From contig NZ_QLLK01000008.1 in NCBI RefSeq assembly GCF_003259505.1, positions 210,653 to 274,652 on the forward strand: a DNA stretch of 64,000 nt, given 5' to 3'. Positions 52,929 to 61,634 of the stretch are shown here, one piece after another. Below the pieces are notes generated by a model. It worked only from the letters and a program-made list of their open reading frames with translations, searched no databases and had not been told where the DNA came from. Source of the DNA: Algoriphagus yeomjeoni. Its GTDB lineage: Bacteria; Bacteroidota; Bacteroidia; Cytophagales; Cyclobacteriaceae. Made by a program: the position numbers and the translations under genes. How positions within the stretch are numbered: the stretch's first letter is position 1; every line of letters starts with the position of its first letter.

Positions 52929-53990
52929 CTATTTTTTTGAATTATGAATTTTCCAACCAGAAACCAGCAAAACTAAAGGGATAAATCCTGATATAAACAC
53001 TAAAAAACGACCAACTATCCCTCCGATTTCACCAATATGGATGGGGTAGAATTGACCGGCCATTTGTAAGCTTAAGGGATCATTAGGAAAATCTGATAGT
53101 GTAAGGACGCTTCCATCTTGATGCAACTCCATTTCCTTGGTTTTTCTTAGTCCTGTTTGAATTTCCCGACGCTCTATCAATCTTATTTTATATTTCCCAT
53201 TTCCATCCACAGGAAAATATATGGCTCGAATGAAGTAAGTTTCATCATAATGAGTTAAGTATTCACCAATTGAATGATAAGTCGGTAGGCTATGATCTAC
53301 GTAAATTTGATTCACTTTTTTAGGCAAATCAAAAACCTGCATGACTTCTTTGTAAGAAGAATTGAAGGTAAAATATGCACCTGAGAAAGCCATAAAACCT
53401 AATGGAAGGAAGAAGAAAATTCCCAGGACTTTATGCAAATTATAATTAAAAAGTCTTTTTGGCGAATTCCATTTCAGTTTAAATCCACTTGACACCTTCT
53501 TTCCATAGATATCCCACCAAATTTTCAATCCAGACATTAAAAGGAGGAACACAAAAATCAAGGCGCTGGTACCGATGATATATTTACCATAATCGGCTTT
53601 TCCCAAGGTCCTGTGGTAAATCAATAATTTTTCGAAAAATTTAATTGAATTCGATTTTTCACCGAGATACGTACCCGAATAAGGATGAAAATACTCCGTT
53701 TTTCCATCTTTATAATCGATTGAAATAGTTTGCTGCTCTCTATAAGGCAAATGGATTTGACTGATTTCCCCTCCCCTTTCTTCAATCAGGGACTTCATCG
53801 TATTCAACAGCCAACTCTCATCAAATTCCTCCTTTTGCTGGATTTCCAATAAATCAGAATTTAAAAATGCGGAAATTTCGGGCTGCCATACATACATGGA
53901 ACCTGTTAAACCCGAGAATGATGCAATCAATCCGCAAGTTATTCCTAACCAGAGATGGAGTTTTCTATTGAATTTCTGGAAGCGTGTCAA
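52929..53990 (-). CDS. PepSY-associated membrane protein
   Basis: The 353-residue protein has four transmembrane helices: LHLWLGITCGLIASFSGLTG near the start, YIIGTSALIFVFLLLMSGLK and VLGIFFFLPLGFMAFSGAYF in the middle, and VGRFLVFISGFIPLVLLVSG at the end. This is the PepSY_TM family, thought to act as a membrane reductase or partner for metal-siderophore uptake. It follows the TonB receptor gene by 81 bp on the same strand, so the two form a metal-uptake pair. Confidence 0.88.
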   Translation of the reverse strand: MTRFQKFNRKLHLWLGITCGLIASFSGLTGSMYVWQPEISAFLNSDLLEIQQKEEFDESWLLNTMKSLIEERGGEISQIHLPYREQQTISIDYKDGKTEYFHPYSGTYLGEKSNSIKFFEKLLIYHRTLGKADYGKYIIGTSALIFVFLLLMSGLKIWWDIYGKKVSSGFKLKWNSPKRLFNYNLHKVLGIFFFLPLGFMAFSGAYFTFNSSYKEVMQVFDLPKKVNQIYVDHSLPTYHSIGEYLTHYDETYFIRAIYFPVDGNGKYKIRLIERREIQTGLRKTKEMELHQDGSVLTLSDFPNDPLSLQMAGQFYPIHIGEIGGIVGRFLVFISGFIPLVLLVSGWKIHNSKK

Positions 53991-54071
53991 TCTGATTTCT
54001 TAATAACAAAACCCAAAGCTTAATAGGCTCTGGGTTGAATTAAAACATACTTGTTGTTTATCAATTTCTGT

Positions 54072-56453
54072 TTAGAAATTGTATTGCAGGCTTAACTTCG
54101 CATTGATCCCTTCCCCTGTTCCAGAAAAAGTCTTTAAAGGAGCTGCCCATTGTGATCTGGCTGGCAAATAAAACTCATTCAACAAATTATTGATAGCCAA
54201 AGAAAGGCCTAGATTTTCTAGCATTTGATAGTTAGCAGACCAATTTACAAGAGTATATCCTTCTACTGGAAACTGGGTATGTCTATAGGTATAATTTCCG
54301 GCTCCATCCAGATATGGATCAAATCGATCTCTATCTCCCAAAGAGGTCATCCGAAGTGAGGTACTGATTTTATCACTTGGGTTGTAGGTAACATAGGCTG
54401 TCAATTTGGGAGCATTAATGACATCACCGCCAAGGTAGGTTAAGGTGCTTCCACTGTCAGTACTTTTGTTGACCCCTTCAACATAAGAATAGCTCACTCC
54501 CAATAGTAGTTTACTATCAAAAGCTCTATAGTCCAATGCAACTTCAGCCCCATAGATATTCTGTGGCTGTTTTGAGGGAACAAAGGAATTAATGGATTCG
54601 TCAAATACTACCCCGGTACCCAAATTTGACGTACTATAATATCCCACTGCCTCCAGTTTGAAATTATTGAACATGGAAGTAAACCCAAATTCAAAATTCT
54701 CAGTCACGGCCGGCTCGAGCTGAATATCGTTGATATTAGATGCCGTAGCAGATCTCAAAACAGAGCCTAAATCAGAGATAGAGAAACCCTGAGAATAACT
54801 AACATATGGAATAAATTCCTGATGCTTAATAAATCTAAGCCCTGCGTTAAATGATAGGTTATTAAACCCAATGACACCTCCTTCGACTGCTACTGAAGGA
54901 GTAAAATTACCGTCGCTAAGGGCAGAATATGGAAGGGTATTATAATCATCAATATTCAATCGCATATCATCATACCTCATCCCAACTTTAAGCACCCAAT
55001 TTTGGTCAAACTTGACGGTAGATTGCAAATACGGAGCCCAACTGAACATATCAATATTGGGAACCCATAATCTACCATCGAGAAGACCTTGGTTCGTTTT
55101 GTCATTCAATAAATCTATACCATAAATCAAAGTAATGTTTGTGGAGCCTTTGGTTGGGAAATTGGAGGTGAAATTTGGTCTGATACCGAATTTTTCTGCA
55201 TTAATCACAGATTGCCCTCCATTCTCGAATTTGTCTGAATAAAAGAACACATTTTTGGTGTTCTGATAATATAGATCGGTGGCAAAATCGGTGGAACCTC
55301 TAAAAATCGAGTAATAGTTATACGTTAACTGTCCATTGATCAATTTTGAGCCAGTTGGTTCCTCTCCTTCAATGGATCCCTCGACTCCGTATCCTGGAGT
55401 AAAGGTATAATCACCATTCTCCTGTACCTCAAAACTCGCTGGACCAGGTATAAAAGGAGTGTCCTGACGTGAATTATAAATATTCCCTCCCAAAGTAATT
55501 GACTGTTTATCTGATAGCTGATAGTCAATTTTGGCTAATCCGGTTACGATTTTGGTATTATCCAATCCATAAGTTGGCAGGATCACATCACCATTTGCAT
55601 CGTATTTATTTCCAGTTTGTTCAAAACTACCACTTACTAAATAGCTGAATTTATCCAATTTCCCTTTTAGGGATTGGTAAACCCCATATCCCAATGCATC
55701 CTTGGTTTTAGCTAAATTGGACGTGCCCCACAGACTTGTGGTGCCTTCGATTTTTCTTGAAGCATTCGGTCTTTTGGTAATGTAGTTGATAAACCCTCCG
55801 TTTCCTCCGTTACCAAAAATTGAAGTAGCTCCTTTGATCACTTCTACTCTGCTAATATCCAAAGGACTGACAGATTTGATTCCGAGTTGCCCATTTCTCA
55901 AAGGTGAAGATTGGGGAATCCCGTCGACCATTACCAATAGGGAACGACCTCTCAATGTTTGCCCCCAGTTGGAAAAAGTACCTGTGGAAACACCCAAACC
56001 TGGAACCGTAAATTCCAGAATTTCACTGATATTACTTGTAGATTGACTCAGGTCTTCCAACTGTTTTTCATTCACAACAGTAACGGAAGCGGGGATTTCC
56101 GAAAGAAATTCTGAATGCCTGCTCGCAGACACGACTATTTCATTTAGGTTGGCTAGATCTTCCATAAGAACCTGAAACCACTCTAACTTTCCTTCACCAT
56201 CAACTGAAATTTCCACTACTTCTGTCAAATAACCGATCATACTGAATGAAACCTTGTACGTTCCTTTGTCCAATCCTGCTATTTCAAATTTACCAGTATG
56301 GTCCGAGACTGCTCCTTTTTGCAAAGATTGGACATAGACACTAACCCCAATAAGTGGCTGATCCTTTTGATCGGTTATTTTTCCAGTTAAGACAGATTGG
56401 GAGAATGCGCTAATTGAGAATAATATCGCAACTATTGTTAAACAGTATTTCAT
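54072..56453 (-). CDS. TonB-dependent receptor, siderophore/metal type
   Basis: The 793-residue protein has a signal peptide (1-18), a carboxypeptidase-regulatory-like domain (VLTGKITDQKDQPLIGVSVY), a TonB box-type segment (NEIVVSASR), and a plug with VMVDGIPQ and ISRVEVIKGATSIFGNGGNG. The barrel ends in Tyr-Asn-Phe. Together with the PepSY protein this suggests Fe- or Cu-chelate uptake. It is not SusC-type: no SusD is present. A consensus promoter lies upstream. Confidence 0.93.
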   Translation of the reverse strand: MKYCLTIVAILFSISAFSQSVLTGKITDQKDQPLIGVSVYVQSLQKGAVSDHTGKFEIAGLDKGTYKVSFSMIGYLTEVVEISVDGEGKLEWFQVLMEDLANLNEIVVSASRHSEFLSEIPASVTVVNEKQLEDLSQSTSNISEILEFTVPGLGVSTGTFSNWGQTLRGRSLLVMVDGIPQSSPLRNGQLGIKSVSPLDISRVEVIKGATSIFGNGGNGGFINYITKRPNASRKIEGTTSLWGTSNLAKTKDALGYGVYQSLKGKLDKFSYLVSGSFEQTGNKYDANGDVILPTYGLDNTKIVTGLAKIDYQLSDKQSITLGGNIYNSRQDTPFIPGPASFEVQENGDYTFTPGYGVEGSIEGEEPTGSKLINGQLTYNYYSIFRGSTDFATDLYYQNTKNVFFYSDKFENGGQSVINAEKFGIRPNFTSNFPTKGSTNITLIYGIDLLNDKTNQGLLDGRLWVPNIDMFSWAPYLQSTVKFDQNWVLKVGMRYDDMRLNIDDYNTLPYSALSDGNFTPSVAVEGGVIGFNNLSFNAGLRFIKHQEFIPYVSYSQGFSISDLGSVLRSATASNINDIQLEPAVTENFEFGFTSMFNNFKLEAVGYYSTSNLGTGVVFDESINSFVPSKQPQNIYGAEVALDYRAFDSKLLLGVSYSYVEGVNKSTDSGSTLTYLGGDVINAPKLTAYVTYNPSDKISTSLRMTSLGDRDRFDPYLDGAGNYTYRHTQFPVEGYTLVNWSANYQMLENLGLSLAINNLLNEFYLPARSQWAAPLKTFSGTGEGINAKLSLQYNF

Positions 56454-56482
56454 TTTTATTTAGACTTATTACAAATAGTACG

Positions 56483-56512
56483 CAAATCTATAGTCGAAAA
56501 TTTAATAAACAA
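56483..56512 (-). promoter_or_regulatory. Bacteroidota-type promoter of the TonB receptor gene
   Basis: On the reverse strand TTG, a 19-bp spacer and TAGATTTG match the Bacteroidota consensus TTG-N19-21-TAnnTTTG. The -7 box ends about 30 bp before the receptor ATG. Confidence 0.6.
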
Positions 56513-57083
56513 GATTCAAATAAAACAAAGCTGATATCTAGGGCATAAAAACCTCTTTATCAATACGTTTAATTTTATTCTAATAAAAACGAAACCTTGA
56601 AACATTAACCATTATAATTGAATTCTTCTAAGGCAGACATTATAAAGAACAAAGTAAGCCACCTAAAAAGGGCAGCTTTGAGAAACTAAACTCTAACCAA
56701 AAGAGCTGAATAGTATAATAGACTACATTGCACCGAACAATGCCCATGAAGAATGAACAACCAGAAGCACGCCCGCCAATAGCCACCTGTTACCGAAACG
56801 AACTCTAAATAATAACTTAAACATAGTGCCTAACCACAGGACGGTGTGATTGTGGCAAGGGCAGTGAAGAAAAAATACTTCCCGTAGGTGTGGAGATTTT
56901 TTTGAAACTGGCGTAGCGAACCCTTGTAAACACTCACATCCGCATGCCTGTAACTTTGCTTTATGTTTGAGAGATTATTGAAAATTTAAAGCAGTTAGTT
57001 ACAGTTTCGCCACCATTCAAATAATTGAAACACAATTCGATTCTTGAATGGCATTTATAAAGAACGTATCGAAGGATATTGAT
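56513..57083. other. Spacer between receptor and mercury operon
   Basis: The 570-bp spacer lacks a convincing gene. It includes GC-richer segments around 56750-56960 (for example GTGTGATTGTGGCAAGGGCA), unlike the AT-rich flanks, that look like the remains of a mobile-element end. The mercury genes begin right after it, so it may mark a junction of inserted cargo. Confidence 0.35.
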
Positions 57084-58736
57084 TTAGCTCGCACAGCAAC
57101 TCAATTTCGTTACGTCTTTTCCGAAAGTTATCGCTGCTAATTTAATTCCTTCTCCCAAAGTCAGGTAAGGATAGAAGCTATCCGCCAGGTCTTGCACTGT
57201 TATGCCGTACTTGATAGCCATACTTAATTGCTGAATCAATTCTCCGCCTTCGGGTGCAACTACTCTTGCTCCAATCATTTTATCGGTTTCGGTATTGCGA
57301 ATCAGTTTAATAAATCCCCTGGTGTCGTTTGCTGCAATGGCTCTCGGCACGTCTTTAAGCTCTAATTTTGAAACTTCAAACGGAATGCCTTTGGCTTCTG
57401 CTTGTACTTCATCTACGCCTGCGCCTGCAATTTGAGGGTTAGTAAATACCACCCAAGGTAATGAAGAATAATCTGCCTTATTGTCCGTTCCTGAGAAAGC
57501 ATTTTCAACGGCAATTTTACCTTCAAATGCAGCTGTGTAGACAAAGGCAGGGGTGTTAGTTACGTCACCTGCTGCGTAAATGTTGGATAGATTGGTTTCC
57601 ATTTTTTCATTCACCGCAATGTGACCACTTTGAGTGAGTTTCAATCCAATGTTTTCTAATCCCAATTGGCTTGTATTGGCTTTCGCTCCTGTGGCAATGA
57701 CTACTTTTCCTTTCTCTAGGATTTTATTAATTGAACCATCTGGACACTTGCAATGGATTATAGTATCTGTTCCGTTTTTTTCAAATTTTACAGCTCTGAA
57801 ATTTGGTAAGATTTCAATGCCTTCTTTTCGCATTTGTGTTTCCAATGCTTCGCTGATGTCGGGTGTTTGTGTTCGCAATACACGATCTGTAAATTCAATG
57901 ATGCGGACTTTCACACCCAGGCGGTTGTAAGCCATGGCGATTTCCAAACCTATGTATCCGGCTCCCATAATAGTCAGGCTCTCCGGTTTGTCTTCTAAAT
58001 CAAAAAGCGAAACATTGGTCAGGTAGTCAATTTTGTCCAATCCTTCAATATTGGGAATGTTAGTAGAAGCTCCGGTTGCAATTAAAAATTTGATGGCTTT
58101 GTACTCCTTTCCATCCACTTCAATAGTTTTATTGTCTTTGAACTTTGCCCAACCTTTTAGTAAGGTTAGGTTCTGAAAGTCGCTCACTACGTCCATATAT
58201 TTTTTCTCTTGAAGTGTGGCTACCAATTTTTTCTTGTCTTTGATGATTTGAGCGAAATCAATGTCAACGCCTTTTGGTTTGATACCATCAAAATTGGAAT
58301 GGGTAGCGTGATAAGCCGTCTCGGCTGCACGAATTAGATTTTTGGAAGGTACACAACCAACGTTCACGCAAGTACCGCCAAAGTCTAATCCGCCATTTAC
58401 CATAAGGGTAGTTAAACCCAAACTCTCTGCCTTTATGGCTGCCGAGAATGCAGCCGAACCACCACCGATAATGATTAAATCAAATTGATTATTTGCACTA
58501 TTCCCATTTTCAGGGAGTTCACCTTTTACCCTATAATTTTTTGTTCCGTTGATGGTGCTGATGATCTCTTCTTTGCTGGTTTTAGCAGGGTCAAAAGAAC
58601 ATTCACATGTGGCTTTCGGATAGCTCACATTGGCTTCTTTTACCCCCTCGTTTTTCGAAAGAAGTTTTTCAATGCCAGAGGCACAATGGTCACAGGTCAT
58701 GCCTGTGATGTGGAGTTTTATAGTTTCTTGTCTCAT
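57084..58736 (-). CDS. merA: Mercuric reductase MerA
   Basis: The 550-residue protein has an N-terminal heavy-metal-binding domain (GMTCDHC, C15/C18) and a flavoprotein disulfide reductase core with FAD motif IIIGGGSAAFSAA (near 88-100), redox pair GGTCVNVGCVPSK (C123, C128) and C-terminal C547-C548. This set is diagnostic of Hg(II) reductase, using NADPH to reduce Hg(II) to Hg(0). It ends the mer operon. Confidence 0.96.
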   Translation of the reverse strand: MRQETIKLHITGMTCDHCASGIEKLLSKNEGVKEANVSYPKATCECSFDPAKTSKEEIISTINGTKNYRVKGELPENGNSANNQFDLIIIGGGSAAFSAAIKAESLGLTTLMVNGGLDFGGTCVNVGCVPSKNLIRAAETAYHATHSNFDGIKPKGVDIDFAQIIKDKKKLVATLQEKKYMDVVSDFQNLTLLKGWAKFKDNKTIEVDGKEYKAIKFLIATGASTNIPNIEGLDKIDYLTNVSLFDLEDKPESLTIMGAGYIGLEIAMAYNRLGVKVRIIEFTDRVLRTQTPDISEALETQMRKEGIEILPNFRAVKFEKNGTDTIIHCKCPDGSINKILEKGKVVIATGAKANTSQLGLENIGLKLTQSGHIAVNEKMETNLSNIYAAGDVTNTPAFVYTAAFEGKIAVENAFSGTDNKADYSSLPWVVFTNPQIAGAGVDEVQAEAKGIPFEVSKLELKDVPRAIAANDTRGFIKLIRNTETDKMIGARVVAPEGGELIQQLSMAIKYGITVQDLADSFYPYLTLGEGIKLAAITFGKDVTKLSCCAS

Positions 58737-59092
58737 TAGGATTTCTTTTTTGGAGCTTCTTTCATAATCTCAGCTTTATAACCTGTCTTTTCAATCACTT
58801 CAATGATTGCATCAGGGGTTGTCTTTTTAGGGTTGTAGGTGATAGTTGCCAAATCCCCTGGGTATTCCACCTTGTGTTCAATAATGCCGTCCACTTCTTT
58901 TAGCGCATTGGAAATATGGTTGGAACAACCTGCACAAGTCATTCCCGTGATTTTCAGTTTTAGGGTTTTGCCTTCTTGTTGGGTTGTAGTTGTTTCTTGT
59001 ACTTCATTGTCAGTCGGTTTGCAACATTGCGCATTAACATGAGTAATTACAATCAGAAACAATGCACTCAGTACAATCAAATTCTTTTTCAT
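58736..59092 (-). CDS. Exported HMA-domain protein (MerP-like)
   Basis: The 118-residue protein has a signal peptide (MKKNLIVLSALFLIVITHVN), then C23-C24 and an HMA domain with the ITGMTCAGCSNHISNALKEV motif. It should bind Hg(II) in the periplasm and hand it to the MerT-like transporter. Its stop overlaps the merA ATG by 1 bp. A longer Lys-rich tail (APKKKS) follows. Confidence 0.85.
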   Translation of the reverse strand: MKKNLIVLSALFLIVITHVNAQCCKPTDNEVQETTTTQQEGKTLKLKITGMTCAGCSNHISNALKEVDGIIEHKVEYPGDLATITYNPKKTTPDAIIEVIEKTGYKAEIMKEAPKKKS

Positions 59093-59139
59093 TGTGTAAT
59101 TATTTAATTAAGTTCTTAAATACAGGAGGCAAAAAAAAT

Positions 59140-59745
59140 CTATTTCTTTCCTACCACTTTATAGCCTGTACCGTTGATGGCTTCTTCAATCTTTACCAAA
59201 CTTACCTTAGATTGGTCAAATTCTACCTTGGCTATTGATTCTTCATAGCTTGCATCTACTTTAACAATGCCCGGTAATTTGTTGACGTCATTTTCTACGT
59301 GCGAAGCACAGCCATTGCAAGTCATTCCTTTTACCTCAAAAGTTACCGTTTGTATGTCCGAAGCATTTACGATTATGACTTCCTTATTGTCGTTTGAAGG
59401 ATAGAAAATGTGCGCATAGTTTGGAAAAGCAAGCATTGAGATTGCAAACACAGTTACAATACCTAATAATCCTTTCGATTGCCAAAATGAAGGTTTTTCA
59501 TCTTCTTCGCAAGCACATTCAATTTCTTCGGCTGTTCTTGGTTTGAGTTTCTGATACCAGGCAATACCCAATACCAAAACAGTAATTCCGATGAGAAAAG
59601 GTCTTGCTGGTTCCATCCACGAAAATGTAGATGCCACTCCTGATGCTCCTGAAATAAGTGCTAACACTGGGGTAATGCAGCAAAGTGAAGCTGCAACTGC
59701 CGAAAGCACTCCCGCTCCGACAAGTTTGTTCGATTTTTTGTTCAT
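59140..59745 (-). CDS. merTP: Mercuric transport protein, MerT-MerP fusion
   Basis: The 201-residue protein has three membrane helices; the first carries SLCCITP, the Cys pair of MerT, and a cytoplasmic loop holds ECACEED. After helix 3, an HMA domain (FEVKGMTCNGCASHVENDVN) makes it a MerTP fusion that binds Hg(II) outside and passes it inward to MerA. ATGA overlap with the regulator gene upstream. Confidence 0.88.
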   Translation of the reverse strand: MNKKSNKLVGAGVLSAVAASLCCITPVLALISGASGVASTFSWMEPARPFLIGITVLVLGIAWYQKLKPRTAEEIECACEEDEKPSFWQSKGLLGIVTVFAISMLAFPNYAHIFYPSNDNKEVIIVNASDIQTVTFEVKGMTCNGCASHVENDVNKLPGIVKVDASYEESIAKVEFDQSKVSLVKIEEAINGTGYKVVGKK

Positions 59746-60119
59746 ACCGTTTCCTTTTCTGAGTTGTTCATGATGTGTTTAAAGAATGGTCTAAGTATAG
59801 TCAGTTGCTCTTGTTTCAAAGAGTAGAAAATGGTTTGTCCTTCTCTTCTTCCTTCAATGACGTTTCCATCTCTTAGTTTTCTAAGGTGTTGTGAAACAGC
59901 GGGAATGCTCATCCCTAAAATATCCGAAAGGTCACAGGGACAGAGTTCGTTTTCTTCTTCCAAGAGAAATAAGATTTTCAACCTTACTTCGTTTCCTGCT
60001 AATGCTAAAAGTCCACTCAGTTGTGTGAATGCCTTTTCGTTGGTTTGAAGAATTTCTCTACAATTGTCTATTTGAACCTTGTCGGCAAACACTCTTATAC
60101 ACGATTGATTATTTTCCAT
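59742..60119 (-). CDS. ArsR-family transcription regulator of the mer operon
   Basis: Start set at MENNQSCIRVFADKVQIDNC (125 residues). The ArsR winged helix is LLALAGNEVRLKILFLLEEE, then ELCPCDLSDILGMSIPAVSQ, HLRKLRDGNVIEGRREGQTI. The CPCDLSD element places two Cys near the recognition helix, matching ArsR-type metal binding (ELCVCDL). It should repress the operon and release on Hg(II). No MerR gene is seen. Confidence 0.88.
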   Translation of the reverse strand: MENNQSCIRVFADKVQIDNCREILQTNEKAFTQLSGLLALAGNEVRLKILFLLEEENELCPCDLSDILGMSIPAVSQHLRKLRDGNVIEGRREGQTIFYSLKQEQLTILRPFFKHIMNNSEKETV

Positions 60120-60167
60120 AATATCTCCCTTTTGGTTTAAGTAACGCAATAAATATAAATAGTTTTA

Positions 60168-60190
60168 TTATTTAAGCAAATACTTAATAA
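60168..60190. promoter_or_regulatory. ArsR operator candidate
   Basis: An imperfect dyad (TTATTTAAG and CTTAATAA around a 6-bp centre CAAATA) lies 48 bp upstream of the arsR-type start. Its form resembles ArsR/SmtB operators. Binding by the adjacent regulator is inferred from position. Confidence 0.45.
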
Positions 60191-60607
60191 TCAATTGGAG
60201 TGGGGTTGATTTATGCGGTTGGTGGGTAAAAGCATGTAAACCCAGGCGAAGCCATTTATGCGAGCCTCCTACAAATTGAGCAAGGTTGGTGACTGCAAGA
60301 GCCCGAAGAATGATGGAGGCAGGCCGCTACTTTTTACGGCATAGCAGGTGTGATTTTTCTTTTGTATTATGGTCAGGAAAGCCAGGGATAGCGGTAAGAT
60401 GGCAGAGTTTTTTTGTGCTAAGAGTTTAAGAAAGCCTCTTATTTCCAAAGTTCCTTTTGAAATAGCTTTTGAACTGGTCTTTGAAAGGATTTTTCTAATT
60501 AGTTCATTTTAGTTATTTCAACTACTATTTGAAACTTAAAGAGTTAAAGAAAACCATGGAAAAAGGAATCAAGTGAGCTTCAATCAACCATTTGCAAAAA
60601 ACGACGA
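60191..60607. other. Spacer between the mer operon and the IS21 remnant
   Basis: This 417-bp stretch has no gene I can support. A GC-richer part near 60210-60340 (for example GTGACTGCAAGAGCCCGAAG) resembles the spacer left of the mer operon in tone, so the mer genes may have been inserted as a block. No inverted repeat was recognised as a boundary. Confidence 0.3.
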
Positions 60608-61081
60608 AGTTGACCCCCTGCTGACGATTTAAGTTGACCCCGGCTTGGTGATGCAAATTGACCCCCTCGGTCGGTGATTTTTTTAAGATGGAATGGTAGG
60701 CTTTTAGGAGCTGTTGGAATGGTGTACAACAACACACTTCTAATGGCCAATCGCCCCATAACTATGAACAAGATCAGACAGATTTTACGTGGCCATTTTG
60801 AAGTTCATGGTAGCAAGCAGCTCAGCAAGCTGACGGGAGTTTCCCGCAACACCATCAAGTCCTACCTGAGAAGGTTTCAGGAAACCGGGATGCTTTTCGA
60901 CGAGGTAAACGAACTCTCCGATGAGGGGCTGGCCCAACTGATCCTGGGTCCTCCTTCTCCACTACATCAAAGTGACAAGCTGGAAGTACTGCTTCCCCTT
61001 TTGCCGGGAATAGTCAAACAGCTGCGCAAAAAAGGCATGACACGCCAGCGTCTCTGGGAAGATAATTTTGAAATAGCCTAA
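60608..61081 (+). mobile_element. IS21-family element remnant (left end plus truncated istA)
   Basis: Three copies of GTTGACCCC/ATTGACCCC begin at about 60608, 60632 and 60656 with 24-bp spacing, as at the ends of IS21-type elements, followed by the start of istA. The element breaks off by about 61081: no rest of istA, no istB and no right end. This is an inactive fragment. Confidence 0.7.
60743..61081 (+). pseudogene. Truncated IS21-family transposase IstA
   Basis: Start set at MANRPITMNKIRQILRGHFE. The HTH region GSKQLSKLTGVSRNTIKSYL is typical of IstA, which is normally about 500 residues. Only 112 residues remain, ending after RQRLWEDNFEIA. The catalytic DDE core is absent, so it cannot transpose. 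Confidence 0.75.
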
Positions 61082-61296
61082 AACGTTAGACACTATTTGA
61101 AGGCAATTTTATTTTCTTAAATTTAGATACTCGAAATCAAGTTCATTCAAATAGCAGTTGTGTAGGCACAATTCAGAAAAAATATTCTGTGGCAAAATCA
61201 GGCAAAGACAAAAGATTAAAAAACTCGTTGCGTAAATCGTGTAGTAGGTAAAAATTTATTTTCAAAGCTACTGAATACCAACACTTTACAAGCAAT
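61082..61296. other. Spacer before the ssrA fragment
   Basis: AT-rich sequence without gene or recognisable tmRNA body: no GGGGCTG-like 5' end or tag-peptide reading frame (ALAA-stop) is seen here, so only the 3' end of ssrA is present. Confidence 0.4.
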
Positions 61297-61319
61297 GTTC
61301 GAATCTCGCCAGCTCCACC
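61297..61319 (+). other. tmRNA (ssrA) 3'-end fragment, probable att site
   Basis: The 23 bp beginning GTTCGAATCTCG and ending CCAGCTCCACC match the T-loop, T-stem 3' half and acceptor strand of bacterial tmRNA (usual end CGCCAGCTCCACCA). The 5' halves of both stems are missing: the bases before GTTCGA do not pair with CTCGC. A terminator follows. This is the layout left by site-specific integration into the 3' end of ssrA. Confidence 0.7.
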
Positions 61320-61323
61320 TGAC

Positions 61324-61366
61324 GGCACAAATCCAATTTTGAAGGATTTGTGCCTTTCTTTTTTTA
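61324..61366 (+). terminator. Terminator following the ssrA 3' fragment
   Basis: GGCACAAATCC and GGATTTGTGCC form an 11-bp perfect stem with an AATTTTGAA loop, followed by TTTCTTTTTTT. It would be the native ssrA terminator left on the chromosome side of the insertion. Confidence 0.88.
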
Positions 61367-61634
61367 AGTCAATTCGCTATTAATCAGATAGATAAACTTT
61401 ACAAATATGTTGATTTAGGGAGTTCAAACTTTTTCATCCTGAAAAGTTATTTATTTTGAAAAAGTCGAACTCAGTAAAACCTTCCCTCATTTTCACCTAA
61501 CTATCGAAGCTTACATACCAACATTAATCCCCTGTTTATCATTACTTTAAAGTCTTTTTTGAGGCTTCAATTTTAATTTGAAATTGAAGCTGGAAATAGT
61601 AATACCTACTAAGGAAAACAAGTTATATTTTCAC
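61367..61634. other. Spacer between ssrA terminator and PorP-type gene
   Basis: No gene is supported. Two dyads occur: an imperfect one at about 61419-61470 (GTTCAAACTTTTTCA against TTGAAAAAGTCGAAC) and GCTTCAATTTT/GAAATTGAAGC at about 61564-61590 near the end of the PorP-type gene. Confidence 0.4.

Noticed and set aside
61082..61319. Complete tmRNA gene
   Set aside because: Only the last 23 bp match; no 5' GGGGCTG end, no tag-peptide frame, and the T-stem 5' side does not pair.
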